This document shows, piece after piece, positions 1-7,421 of a DNA stretch of 56,319 nt. A model generated the notes under the pieces. The model saw only the letters and a list, made by a program, of their open reading frames with translations, made no database searches and had not been told where the DNA came from. Origin of the DNA: Sphingomonadales bacterium (lineage in GTDB: Bacteria > Pseudomonadota > Alphaproteobacteria > Sphingomonadales > Sphingomonadaceae); contig JAGWTB010000006.1 of the NCBI GenBank assembly GCA_028869175.1, positions 1 through 56,319 of the forward strand. Reading direction: 5' to 3'. Within the stretch, counting starts at the first letter, position 1. Every line of letters starts with the position of its first letter. Both the position numbers and the translations under genes were made by a program.

Positions 1-104
1 CCGATGGCCTGTCCTACTTCGTCAAGCCGGAAAGTGATGGTTCGGCTTTCGAGCCGCAACTGCTTATCGGCCAGATCGGTCTGGACTGGCGCATCGTGCG
101 ATAG
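1..104 (+). CDS. 3' end of an unidentified protein (partial)
   Basis: An open frame enters from the left edge and ends at TAG 102-104. The visible tail (about 33 residues) reads as ordinary protein and ends in GLDWRIVR. No family can be named from so little. The next gene converges on it from the other strand after an 80-bp gap with nothing recognisable. Confidence 0.5.
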   Translation, partial: DGLSYFVKPESDGSAFEPQLLIGQIGLDWRIVR

Positions 105-184
105 ACCGGTGCCGTCTAGCCGCGAACGGAGCGTTATTGCCGACGAATCCCGTGACCGTGCGCGATAATCCCTACGAAAGCGCT

Positions 185-1039
185 CTACCCCAGCCCAAAC
201 CCCGTCCGCCCAAGCGGTGCCCCCTTCACCGGCGCGCGCGTCCTGAGCAGGCGCGAGTTCTGTTCGGTCAGCGGCTTGCCCTCGGCCAGTGCCTGGGCTG
301 AGGCAGGATCGACCATGGTGACGTAGAGATCACCCATGTCCGCGCCGCCGAAACGCAGGTTGGTGCAGGCCGTGCCCGGCAACGCCAGCCGCTGCAGCAC
401 CGCGCCGTCCGGGGCCAGGCAGAGCAATTCGCCCGAAGCGAAGCCGCTGATCCAGACGTTCCCCGCACCGTCCAGCGCCATGCCGTCGCAATCGTACTTG
501 TCGAGCAGGGTGCGCATCGTGCCCAGTTCCAACCCCGGACCGACCGGGAAGGCCCGGGTGGCAACGAAGCTCTCGTTGAAATACAGCGTAGAGCCATCCG
601 GGCTGAGCGACAGTCCGTTGGCGAAGGTCAGCCCGTCCTGCAGCAGGCGCAGCGTGCCATCGGCGGACAGGTGCCGGATGGTCGAAGGTCCGGGCCGGCG
701 GCCGGCGAGCACGGCCGGCAGGTCGATCGTGCCGAACACCATGCCCCCCGCGCCGTCGCTGCGCATTTCGTTGACTCCGTCGAGCCCGGTCACCAGTTCG
801 CCATGCGCGCCGCTGTGCGGATGGGCCCAGGCCACGCCGCCCGGCCCGGCGACGATCAGGCTGCCGTCCGCGTTCATCAGCAGGCCGCCGATCATCGTCC
901 GTTCGGGCAGCACGACCTGCCCGGTGCGCGCGTTCTTCACGCCGCCCACGGTCACATCGGTGAACCACAGGTCATCGCCATCGACCAGCAGGCCTTCCAG
1001 GTAGAATCCGCGCGCGATTTCGGTCCATTCAGTGGTCAT
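185..1039 (-). CDS. SMP-30/gluconolactonase/LRE family protein
   Basis: A 284-aa six-bladed beta-propeller of the SMP-30/gluconolaconase/LRE family, soluble calcium- or zinc-dependent lactonases. Visible family signatures are the FANGLSLSPDG segment with the metal-binding Asn, the following LYFNES strand, and the DCDGMALDGAGNVW segment with the metal-binding Asp. The start MTTEWTE at 1039 is preferred; an earlier in-frame start would add a basic, unstructured leader. It is divergent from the P450 gene across a 160-bp spacer holding a promoter and operator-like palindrome. Family members open sugar or other lactones; the substrate cannot be read here, but the oxygenase neighbourhood suggests hydrolysis of a lactone made by oxidation (inference). 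Confidence 0.85.
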   Translation of the reverse strand: MTTEWTEIARGFYLEGLLVDGDDLWFTDVTVGGVKNARTGQVVLPERTMIGGLLMNADGSLIVAGPGGVAWAHPHSGAHGELVTGLDGVNEMRSDGAGGMVFGTIDLPAVLAGRRPGPSTIRHLSADGTLRLLQDGLTFANGLSLSPDGSTLYFNESFVATRAFPVGPGLELGTMRTLLDKYDCDGMALDGAGNVWISGFASGELLCLAPDGAVLQRLALPGTACTNLRFGGADMGDLYVTMVDPASAQALAEGKPLTEQNSRLLRTRAPVKGAPLGRTGFGLG

Positions 1040-1139
1040 CGACCAAGGCTCCCTGTCTCCGGCGCGGTGCCGCCGTGTCAGGGACAAGGTTGCGGGCCAG
1101 CCTGCGCAGCGTCAAGCGGCTCGCGCCCTGCCCCGGCGA

Positions 1140-1185
1140 TTGACAATCGCGGCGCGCGCGGCATTATGATACACATAATATCATA
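1140..1185 (+). promoter_or_regulatory. Probable promoter and operator palindrome for the P450 gene
   Basis: TTGACA at 1140-1145 resembles a -35 box, and TATGAT at 1165-1170 a -10 box with a long 19-bp spacer. The -10 box is the left arm of an inverted repeat TATGATA (1165-1171) - 7 bp - TATCATA (1179-1185). An AT-rich palindrome over the -10 region in GC-rich DNA is the usual form of a repressor operator. No regulator gene is adjacent. Confidence 0.5.
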
Positions 1186-1201
1186 TATTCGGGAGCCGGG
1201 C

Positions 1202-2512
1202 ATGACCGACTACGCCACCGCCGATTTCTACACCGACACTTCGCTGGTCGACGATCCCCATGCCTATTTCGACTATCTGCGGGCGCAAGGCCCGGTCACC
1301 CGCCTGCCCCATCGCAATGTCGTGGCGGTGACCGGCTATGAGGAAACCGCGCAGCTGCTGCTCGATGGCGAGCATTTTTCCGAAATCAACGCGGTAACCG
1401 GGCCAATGGCCGAACTGCCCTTTACCCCGGAAGGCAATGATATTTCGGCGCAGCTTGAAGCCGCACGCGGCAAGATCACCTTCGCTGACCAGATCGTGGC
1501 GCAGCATGGTGATCGCCATGCCGATCTGCGCTCCATCCTTGCCACCCTGTTCACCCCCAGCCGGCTCAAGGCGCTCGAACCCAAGCTGCGCCAGACGGCG
1601 GACGATCTGATCGCCGAATGGGCAGCGGACGGGCAGGTCAACCTCGTGCCGCAATATGGCGCGCCCTATGCCACGCTGGTGATCTCCGACCTGCTCGGCA
1701 TTCCCGAAGAGGGGCGGCAGAAGTTCCGCAAGCTGCTGGAAGGCGCGATCCCGGTGCGCATGGACGCCACCCACGAGGAGATGATGAAGAACCCGCTGGT
1801 CGAGGTGGGCAAGACGCTGTTCGGCTACATCGCCAAGCGCCGCACGCTGAACCTGCCGGTGATCAGGCCGATCGCCAGCGCCTTTGGTTTGCTGCCCAAC
1901 GACATCCTCAACCAGCTGGCCCTCGCGCGGTTTCCCAGGGGCGAGAAGCCGTCGCTGGTCGACGTGACCAGCCTGGCCGCCTTCCTGTTCGGCGCGGGGC
2001 AGGATACCACCAACCGGCTGCTCGCCACCTGTTTCAAGATCATCGCCACCCACCCCGAGGTGCAGCAGGAACTGCGCGACAATCCGAAGCGCATCCCCGA
2101 TTTCATCGAGGAAGCGGTGCGGCTGGACGGAGCGGTGAAAAGCGGCGGGCGCATCTGCCAGAAGACGACGACGCTGGGCGGGGTGGAAATCAAGGCGGGC
2201 ACCTTCGTGCTGCTGTCACACCTCGCCGCCAACCGCGATCCGCGCCGGTTCGAGAACCCAGGCACGTTCGACATGAACCGCCCGAAGCTGAAGGAGCACC
2301 TCGCCTTCGGGCGCGGCCCGCACACCTGCATCGGTGCCCCCCTCGCCCGCCGCGAAGTGACGGTCAGCATCGAGCGCCTGCTCGCCCGCATGGGCAACGT
2401 CCGGCTGAGCGAAGCGCACCACGGCCCTGCCGGCGCGCACCGCTTCGAATACGAACCGACCTATGTGCTCAACGCACTCGCCAGCCTGCACCTGGAGTTC
2501 GACCCGATCTAG
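1202..2512 (+). CDS. Cytochrome P450
   Basis: A 436-aa soluble bacterial P450. The I-helix oxygen-binding motif is GAGQDTTNR, the K-helix ExxR is EEAVR, and the haem loop FGRGPHTCIGAPLAR places the thiolate ligand at Cys376. The length is normal for class I bacterial CYPs, which take electrons from a ferredoxin and its reductase; neither is next door, although a ferredoxin reductase-like gene lies at 31.6 kb. The ATG at 1202 follows GGGAGCC, a fair ribosome-binding site. Substrate is unknown. The gene ends just where the lower-GC RT insert begins. Confidence 0.95.
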   Translation: MTDYATADFYTDTSLVDDPHAYFDYLRAQGPVTRLPHRNVVAVTGYEETAQLLLDGEHFSEINAVTGPMAELPFTPEGNDISAQLEAARGKITFADQIVAQHGDRHADLRSILATLFTPSRLKALEPKLRQTADDLIAEWAADGQVNLVPQYGAPYATLVISDLLGIPEEGRQKFRKLLEGAIPVRMDATHEEMMKNPLVEVGKTLFGYIAKRRTLNLPVIRPIASAFGLLPNDILNQLALARFPRGEKPSLVDVTSLAAFLFGAGQDTTNRLLATCFKIIATHPEVQQELRDNPKRIPDFIEEAVRLDGAVKSGGRICQKTTTLGGVEIKAGTFVLLSHLAANRDPRRFENPGTFDMNRPKLKEHLAFGRGPHTCIGAPLARREVTVSIERLLARMGNVRLSEAHHGPAGAHRFEYEPTYVLNALASLHLEFDPI

Positions 2513-2968
2513 GCCACGTGGACAAATTCACGCCACGGGACGTGTCGGCTTTTGGACATTCGTTAGCCTGACTGGAATGGTGGGAATTGGGGGGAGGGGA
2601 CGTTCCGGAATAGGGTTGAGACTAATACGAGCGGACGAAAAAATCTGCCGCCGACCCTTGAACATGAAGCTCGCAGCAACCATGTCTGGATAATCCGCAT
2701 ACGAAGGCGATTGCCGGGGGATGAGGAGCTATTGTTTGCAACTGTCAAACGAATTCGCAACGCCGTTAATAAGATTGATGAGGCACATTGCCGATTCCTT
2801 CCATTCTCGGTGGCGGCAAATCCGCAGCGCGAACTTCGCCATAGTTACAGTATAGACCAACACGTCGAATGTCTTAGCCGACATAGAGCTTGCCTCGGTG
2901 AGTTCGTGGCCAACAGTCGGGGCGGGGGAGAAAATCACAGGTTAGTGGTGCCCCCGTCCCCCTCGCCT
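2513..2968 (+). ncRNA. Gene-poor leader of the reverse transcriptase; candidate template/guide ncRNA
   Basis: About 470 bp separate the P450 stop from the RT start. GC content (about 53%) is well below the surrounding genes and no conventional gene with a start and ribosome-binding site is present. Known single-RT defence systems (DRT2, DRT9) carry a structured ncRNA directly upstream of the RT gene, so this is the expected place for one. Two features stand out: a 10-bp GC hairpin at 2919-2961, and a plus-strand frame with no stop from 2567 to TAG 2969-2971 (134 codons) and no ATG. TTCCGGAA at 2603-2610 is palindromic. I found no convincing promoter; GATAAT at 2689-2694 is the only fair -10-like box and lacks a -35. 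The RNA itself and its ends are inference. Confidence 0.35.
2919..2961 (+). other. Stable GC hairpin directly upstream of the RT gene
   Basis: GGGGCGGGGG (2919-2928) pairs with CCCCCG-t-CCCC (2951-2961): ten G-C pairs with one bulged T around a 22-nt loop. It ends 19 nt before the RT start codon. There is no T-run after the 3' arm, so it is not a standard terminator. It could cap or anchor an ncRNA, or control RT translation. Confidence 0.6.
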
Positions 2969-2980
2969 TAGGGCTTGTGC

Positions 2981-4438
2981 ATGGAATGGCGCCTCGAAGC
3001 TAAGAAGTTGAAGCGATACCCACACTTCGATAGCGACATATCGGCAGCCGATGCTCAAACCTTGGCGAAAAATCCTGAAAGCGTAGCTTCACACAGCTTC
3101 TATCCCTTCATGCGCTACATTGAGCGTTGGAACAAATGGTCAGAAAAAGGTCATAAGGGAAAGCCGAAGGAACGCCCAATCCGCTATGCGGCGCGTCGCG
3201 ACTCCTATATTTTGAGCTACTACCGGCATCTGCTGTCGGTTCGCTATGAATCCATCCTCGAAAAATTTGATCTCAGTGACGCGGTGTTGGCCTATCGCCG
3301 AATTCCTGACGAGCAATCTGGTAGAGGAAAATGCAACATCCATTTCGCCCGGGATGCGTTTCAAAATATCATCAACCTCGGTCAATGCTCGGTCGTCGCA
3401 CTTGATATCTCAAGCTATTTTGAATCTTTGGACCATGCCTTGCTTAAGGCAAAATGGGAGATGTTGCTCGGGGTGAATCGATTACCCAACGATCACCACC
3501 ATGTTTATAAGTCGATCACAAAATATGCCTTTGTAGACAAATTGGAGGTGTACGAACGCCTTGGGTTCTTTGGCGACAAAATTGATCCCAAATCTGGTCG
3601 CATGATAAAGGGGTTTTTGAGAAGCTTTAAAGATATACCTAGGCCTCAGATTTGCTCGCCGTCCGAATTTAGAGAGAAGATCGCAGGCAATGGTACCCAA
3701 AAGTCCATCATACAGCGCCATGATAAAAATTTTGGCATTCCACAAGGTTCACCAATATCAGATTTACTTGCCAACCTGTATCTGATCGACTTTGATCGAG
3801 AGATGAAGGCCGAGGCAAGCCGCCTCGGAGGCTACTACTCGAGATACTCCGATGATATTCTCATTATCTTACCCGGCGCTGCTCTGGATGGCGAGGCCGC
3901 AATGCGATTTGCCCAGCAGTGCATCGGCAAATTTGGTGACGAGATCAAAATCAAAGACGAGAAATCATATATTTACGAGTTTTTCTCTGCGGTTGGCGGA
4001 GGCCAAAATTTCCGTCGGGTCCTTGGAAACGAGGGGCAAGGCAAGAACGGTTTGGAGTATTTGGGTTTCAGATTTGATGGCAAAAAAGTTTACATCAAAG
4101 ATTCCACACTTTCGAACTTATGGAGAAAGGTGACGCGAAAGGCGATGAAGGAGGCCGTCGTGGCGGCTAAGCGATACCCTGATAAGACATCATCTGAAAT
4201 TCGGAAACTTATCAATTTCGAGAAGCTTGTGAAGGAATTTGGTAGGGTTGAGGACTTCGAGGAGAAGAGCGACGATGTTCGGAGCTGGACGTTTTGGACT
4301 TATGCGAGCCGTGCCCAGGAAGTGTTCGGTGACCTTGGAAAACCGATTTCTGGACAACTGCGAAGGCACAGGGCGGTCATAAGTCAGAAAGTGAATGACG
4401 CTTTGGATCGGGCTGTTATACGACGAGACTCTTCATGA
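2981..4438 (+). CDS. Reverse transcriptase of the DRT/UG antiphage-defence type
   Basis: A 485-aa RT. RT motifs in order: motif A ALDISSYFESLDH (Asp142), motif B GIPQGSPISDLLANLYL (252-268), motif C YSDD (289-292) with both catalytic Asp, motif D around IKDEKS (324-329), motif E EYLGFRFDG (359-367). The N-terminal part (KPKERPIRYAARRDSYILSYY, 61-81) and the long insert between motifs A and B match the 'unknown group' RTs behind DRT defence systems. About 120 residues after motif E form an alpha-helical C-terminus with no endonuclease, protease, nitrilase or maturase domain. The ATG at 2981 follows AGGG six bases upstream; a TTG two codons earlier is less likely. GC is near 48%, against 65% or more in the flanks, which indicates acquisition. 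I cannot assign the UG subgroup by eye; DRT2-like or DRT9-like single-RT systems are the nearest models. Confidence 0.88.
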   Translation: MEWRLEAKKLKRYPHFDSDISAADAQTLAKNPESVASHSFYPFMRYIERWNKWSEKGHKGKPKERPIRYAARRDSYILSYYRHLLSVRYESILEKFDLSDAVLAYRRIPDEQSGRGKCNIHFARDAFQNIINLGQCSVVALDISSYFESLDHALLKAKWEMLLGVNRLPNDHHHVYKSITKYAFVDKLEVYERLGFFGDKIDPKSGRMIKGFLRSFKDIPRPQICSPSEFREKIAGNGTQKSIIQRHDKNFGIPQGSPISDLLANLYLIDFDREMKAEASRLGGYYSRYSDDILIILPGAALDGEAAMRFAQQCIGKFGDEIKIKDEKSYIYEFFSAVGGGQNFRRVLGNEGQGKNGLEYLGFRFDGKKVYIKDSTLSNLWRKVTRKAMKEAVVAAKRYPDKTSSEIRKLINFEKLVKEFGRVEDFEEKSDDVRSWTFWTYASRAQEVFGDLGKPISGQLRRHRAVISQKVNDALDRAVIRRDSS

Positions 4439-4443
4439 AGAGT
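4428..4443. repeat. 16-bp perfect palindrome over the RT stop codon
   Basis: ACTCTTCATGAAGAGT is a perfect palindrome that contains the RT stop codon TGA (4436-4438). It may form a short hairpin in RNA or mark the 3' edge of the insert; no T-run follows. The rest of the gap to the exporter (4444-4675) holds only a weak GGCTC/GAGCC hairpin near 4525-4539. Confidence 0.45.
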
Positions 4444-4675
4444 GGTTGACGACCGATTTTGCGTCCGCTTTCGATGGGTGCGCTAAACTGAGAAAACGAC
4501 CGCAATGTCGTCGTGTCCGGAAAGGCTCCTCTTGAGCCGGCAAGCGCCAAAAGCCGCCGATGAAATTTGCCTACTCCGCCTAATCCCTTCTCATCCCATC
4601 GCCACCCCCGCCTATCGTCCCGACGGTGTCGCCGGTGATTGCCATTCATAAGCAGGCTTAGTATCGCGCTGGGCA

Positions 4676-6208
4676 ATGTCCGTTGCCCACGCTCCGATCA
4701 CGCCCGCGCGCAAGGCGGCGGTTACCGCATCGGTGATGTGTTCGACGATGATCGTCGCGCTCGACGGCACGATTGCCAATGTCGCCTTGCCGCACATGCA
4801 GTCCAGCCTGGGGGCCTCGCCCGAACAGGTGGTGTGGGTGCTCACCTCCTACCTGATCGCCTCGGCCATCATGACGCCGCTGTCATCGTGGCTGGCCAGC
4901 CGGTTTGGCCGCAAGCTGGTCATGACCGTCTCCGCCGCCGGTTTCACTCTGGCTTCGCTGGGCTGCGGGCTGGCGAACAGCCTGGAATTCATGGTCTTCG
5001 CCCGGCTGGTGCAGGGGTTGAGCGGTGCCGGGCTGATCCCCCTGGGCCAGGCGACACTGCTGGACATCAATCCCCCCGAAAAGCAGGGGCAGGCCATGGC
5101 CATGGCCGGACTGGGCGCAATGCTGGGGCCGCTCGCCGGGCCGACGCTGGGCGGCTGGCTGACCGACAGCTTCACCTGGCGCTGGGTGTTCCTGATCAAC
5201 ATCCCCATCGGCCTGATCGCCTTCGCCGGCCTGTCGCTGACCATGCTGGAAACGCGCGACAAGGGCATGGCGAAGTTCGACCTGTTCGGCTTCGCCACGG
5301 TATCGCTGTTCCTTGGCGCCTTGCAGCTGGTGTTCGACCGCGGGGCGCAGCTCGACTGGTTCGATTCGACCGAGATCTGCATCGAAGCGACGGTGGCCGC
5401 CCTCGCCGGTTACCTGATGATCGTCCACATGTTCACCGCCCGCGACACCTTCGTGCGCGCAGCGCTGTTTGCCGACCGCAACTTCCTGATCGGCTGCGGC
5501 ATCAGCGCGGTGATTGGTCTGGTGATCTTTGCCACCGTGCCGCTGCTGACGGTGATGACGCAGAATCTGCTGGGCTATACCGCGCTGCAAACCGGGCTGA
5601 TCGGCATGCCGCGCGCGATCGGCACCGTCACCGGGCTGCTGATCGTCGGCAATCTGATCGGGCGAGTCGATGCGCGGGTGCTGCTGACCATCGGCCTTGC
5701 CATGATCGCGGCGGCGCTGTTCATGTTCTCCCGGATCAGTCTGGAGACGGATCGCACGCCGCTGCTGCTCGCCGGGCTGTTGCAGGGGTTTGCCGGCGGC
5801 CTGATGATCGCGCCGCTGTCCACGCTGACCTTTTCCACGCTGACCCCGCTGTTCCGCAACGAAGGCACGGCGATCTATTCGCTGTTCCGCTCGATCGGCA
5901 ATGCCCTGGGCATTTCGGTGCTGCAACTGCTGGCCACCCGCAACACCGCCGCCGTCACCGGGCGGCTGAGCGAGGGCGTACGGCCCGACAATCCCACGCT
6001 GCAGGCGGCGATGCCGGACTTCGCGTTCGATTCGGTCGAAGCGACCTTGCGGATATCAGGCGCGATATCGCGTCAGGCCGCCATGGTGGCGCTGGTCGAT
6101 ACCATGTGGCTCGCCTGCCTGGTGGCCATGGCGACCCTGCCGCTGGTGCTGCTGCTGCGCGGCAAACGCAGCAGCCCGCAAGTGCCGGTGATCGACGCGG
6201 GACATTAG
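4676..6208 (+). CDS. DHA2-family MFS multidrug/efflux transporter (EmrB/QacA type)
   Basis: A 510-aa inner-membrane protein with about 14 hydrophobic segments, as in drug:H+ antiporter family 2. Motif C-like and family signatures appear: IVALDGTIANVALPHMQ in TM1, VWVLTSYLIASAIMTPLSSWLASRFGRK spanning TM2 to motif A, and GPTLGGWLTDSFTWRWVFLINIP in TM5-6. The length fits EmrB (about 510). No EmrA-type membrane fusion partner is adjacent. ATG 4676 lacks a strong ribosome-binding site. Function is export of a hydrophobic compound; its position beside the P450 suggests a pathway substrate or product, which is inference. Confidence 0.9.
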   Translation: MSVAHAPITPARKAAVTASVMCSTMIVALDGTIANVALPHMQSSLGASPEQVVWVLTSYLIASAIMTPLSSWLASRFGRKLVMTVSAAGFTLASLGCGLANSLEFMVFARLVQGLSGAGLIPLGQATLLDINPPEKQGQAMAMAGLGAMLGPLAGPTLGGWLTDSFTWRWVFLINIPIGLIAFAGLSLTMLETRDKGMAKFDLFGFATVSLFLGALQLVFDRGAQLDWFDSTEICIEATVAALAGYLMIVHMFTARDTFVRAALFADRNFLIGCGISAVIGLVIFATVPLLTVMTQNLLGYTALQTGLIGMPRAIGTVTGLLIVGNLIGRVDARVLLTIGLAMIAAALFMFSRISLETDRTPLLLAGLLQGFAGGLMIAPLSTLTFSTLTPLFRNEGTAIYSLFRSIGNALGISVLQLLATRNTAAVTGRLSEGVRPDNPTLQAAMPDFAFDSVEATLRISGAISRQAAMVALVDTMWLACLVAMATLPLVLLLRGKRSSPQVPVIDAGH

Positions 6209-6236
6209 GGCAAGTTGCAAGAAGTCTGAGCCAATT

Positions 6237-6334
6237 CCCGTCCGTCCTGAGCTTGTCGAAGCACTGTCCTTTTCTCTGTGCCTCGTATGTATCGGCTTGA
6301 AGAAAAAGCAGTCCTTCGACAGGCTCAGGACGGG
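6237..6334. repeat. REPIN-like inverted repeat, family A (copy 1)
   Basis: The left arm at 6237-6266 (core TCCTGAGCTTGTCGAAG) and the right arm at 6309-6334 (core CTTCGACAGGCTCAGGA) are near-perfect reverse complements, 42 bp apart. The same core recurs in inverted pairs at 24358-24480 and 36617-36727. It lies just after the exporter, in the 270-bp gap between convergent genes, and may act as a terminator. Confidence 0.8.
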
Positions 6335-6477
6335 CGCGGTTGGGATCAAGCGATTCAGATTTTCAAGCCGCCGCTATAGGTGTTCCGGTTCAAGTCGAAC
6401 ACGAACGGGTGTCGAGCGAACGGTTCGAAAAAACCGCCCCTCGGCGCGCCCCGCCAAGGGCAGGAGAAGCGCCGCGC

Positions 6478-7308
6478 TTACTGCCAGGGTTCCTCGCCTT
6501 CCAGCTTGGTGCGGTGCATCATGCGGCCGGTGGTGGGATCGTACCATTCGGCGCGGTGGAGCGTGCCGGTGTTGTCCCACATCACGCAGTCTCCCACCGA
6601 CCATTCGTGGCTGTAGGTATAGGTCTCAGAGGTTGCCCAATCGCGCAGGCCGACCAGGATGCGGGCGCTTTCCGCCGCGCTCTTGCCGATCACCGAATGG
6701 GCGGTATTGCCCAGCACCAGCGACTTGCGGCCCGACTGGTGCTTCCACACCAGCGGCAGTTCGTTCTCGCCGATCGCCTGATAGCCCTTCAGCTTGGCAA
6801 GGCTGGGTTCCGGCTCGTGATAGAACACCGTGGCCCAGGGGGCGTGCAGCACCTTCAGGCCATCAAGATCGGCCTTGGCATCCTCGGGCAGGTCGTCCCA
6901 CGCGGCATAGCAGTTGGCGAAGCCGGTGTTGCCGGTGCCCTTGGGGCTCGGCTGCTTGCACGACAGCAGCGAAGCGAGGATCGGCACGTCGTTGCGGGTG
7001 CCATCGATATGCCAGTAGAGCGAGCCCTTGAGGTATTCGGCGGACTCGCCGGCCTCATTGGGATCGAGCGTGATCTTGCTGATCGTTTCATCGCCGCCCG
7101 CCCGCTCCGGCGCGAACTTGCCCAGCGTCTTGGTGAAGGCGATCTGCTCCTCGTCGGTGAACGAAACCTGCGGGAACACCAGCACGCCGCGCTGCTCGAT
7201 CAGATCGCGGATCGCCGGACCAAGGTCGCCCGCAAGCAACTCGGCCTTGGAATTGAGCACACGGCTGCCGATCTTTTCCTTGATCGATTCGTGGCGCAGG
7301 GCGGTCAT
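6478..7308 (-). CDS. TfdA/TauD-family 2-oxoglutarate/Fe(II) dioxygenase, paralogue 1
   Basis: A 276-aa non-haem iron dioxygenase. The metal triad is HxD at His100/Asp102 (YWHIDGT) and distal His251 (NTGTLHRA); Arg266 (RMMHRT) is the probable 2-oxoglutarate-binding arginine. First of four minus-strand paralogues sharing the GVLVFP, YLKGSLYWH and TLHRAxxYDP blocks. TfdA/TauD enzymes hydroxylate next to an ether, sulfonate or sulfate carbon and so cleave it; the substrate here is unknown. The start ATG 7308 (MTALRHESIKEK) aligns with the starts of the other three copies. This copy has lost the Asn-Ala motif seen downstream of HxD in its sisters and has its own KQPSPKGTG insert, so it is the most divergent in that region. 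Confidence 0.92.
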   Translation of the reverse strand: MTALRHESIKEKIGSRVLNSKAELLAGDLGPAIRDLIEQRGVLVFPQVSFTDEEQIAFTKTLGKFAPERAGGDETISKITLDPNEAGESAEYLKGSLYWHIDGTRNDVPILASLLSCKQPSPKGTGNTGFANCYAAWDDLPEDAKADLDGLKVLHAPWATVFYHEPEPSLAKLKGYQAIGENELPLVWKHQSGRKSLVLGNTAHSVIGKSAAESARILVGLRDWATSETYTYSHEWSVGDCVMWDNTGTLHRAEWYDPTTGRMMHRTKLEGEEPWQ

Positions 7309-7421
7309 GGCGGGAATCTCCGGGACAAATGGAACTGGCGGCGAAATAGGCGCACCACGGCGCGCCGTTAAGCCCGCCGTGGCGATATGCTGCGCATCGC
7401 GGAAGCTGGTGGCGTCGCCGC

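Noticed and set aside
2692..2826. Direct repeat AATCCGCA at 2692-2699 and 2819-2826 as template-jump sites
   Set aside because: An 8-mer repeat is expected by chance in 470 bp, and the 127-bp distance is not a multiple of three.
2981..4438. RT as group II intron maturase, retron or diversity-generating retroelement
   Set aside because: No maturase/HNH region after motif E and no intron RNA ends; no retron-type VTG region or msr/msd seen; motif B is QG-type, not the SQ form of DGR enzymes, and no near-repeat with A-specific mismatches was noticed.
4439..4675. Gene or ncRNA between RT and exporter
   Set aside because: Only a weak 5-bp hairpin; no open frame with a start and ribosome-binding site, and no T-run.
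4639..6300. Long plus-strand reading frame overlapping the exporter
   Set aside because: Arg/Gly/Ala-rich translation in a shifted frame of the MFS gene; a GC-driven shadow.
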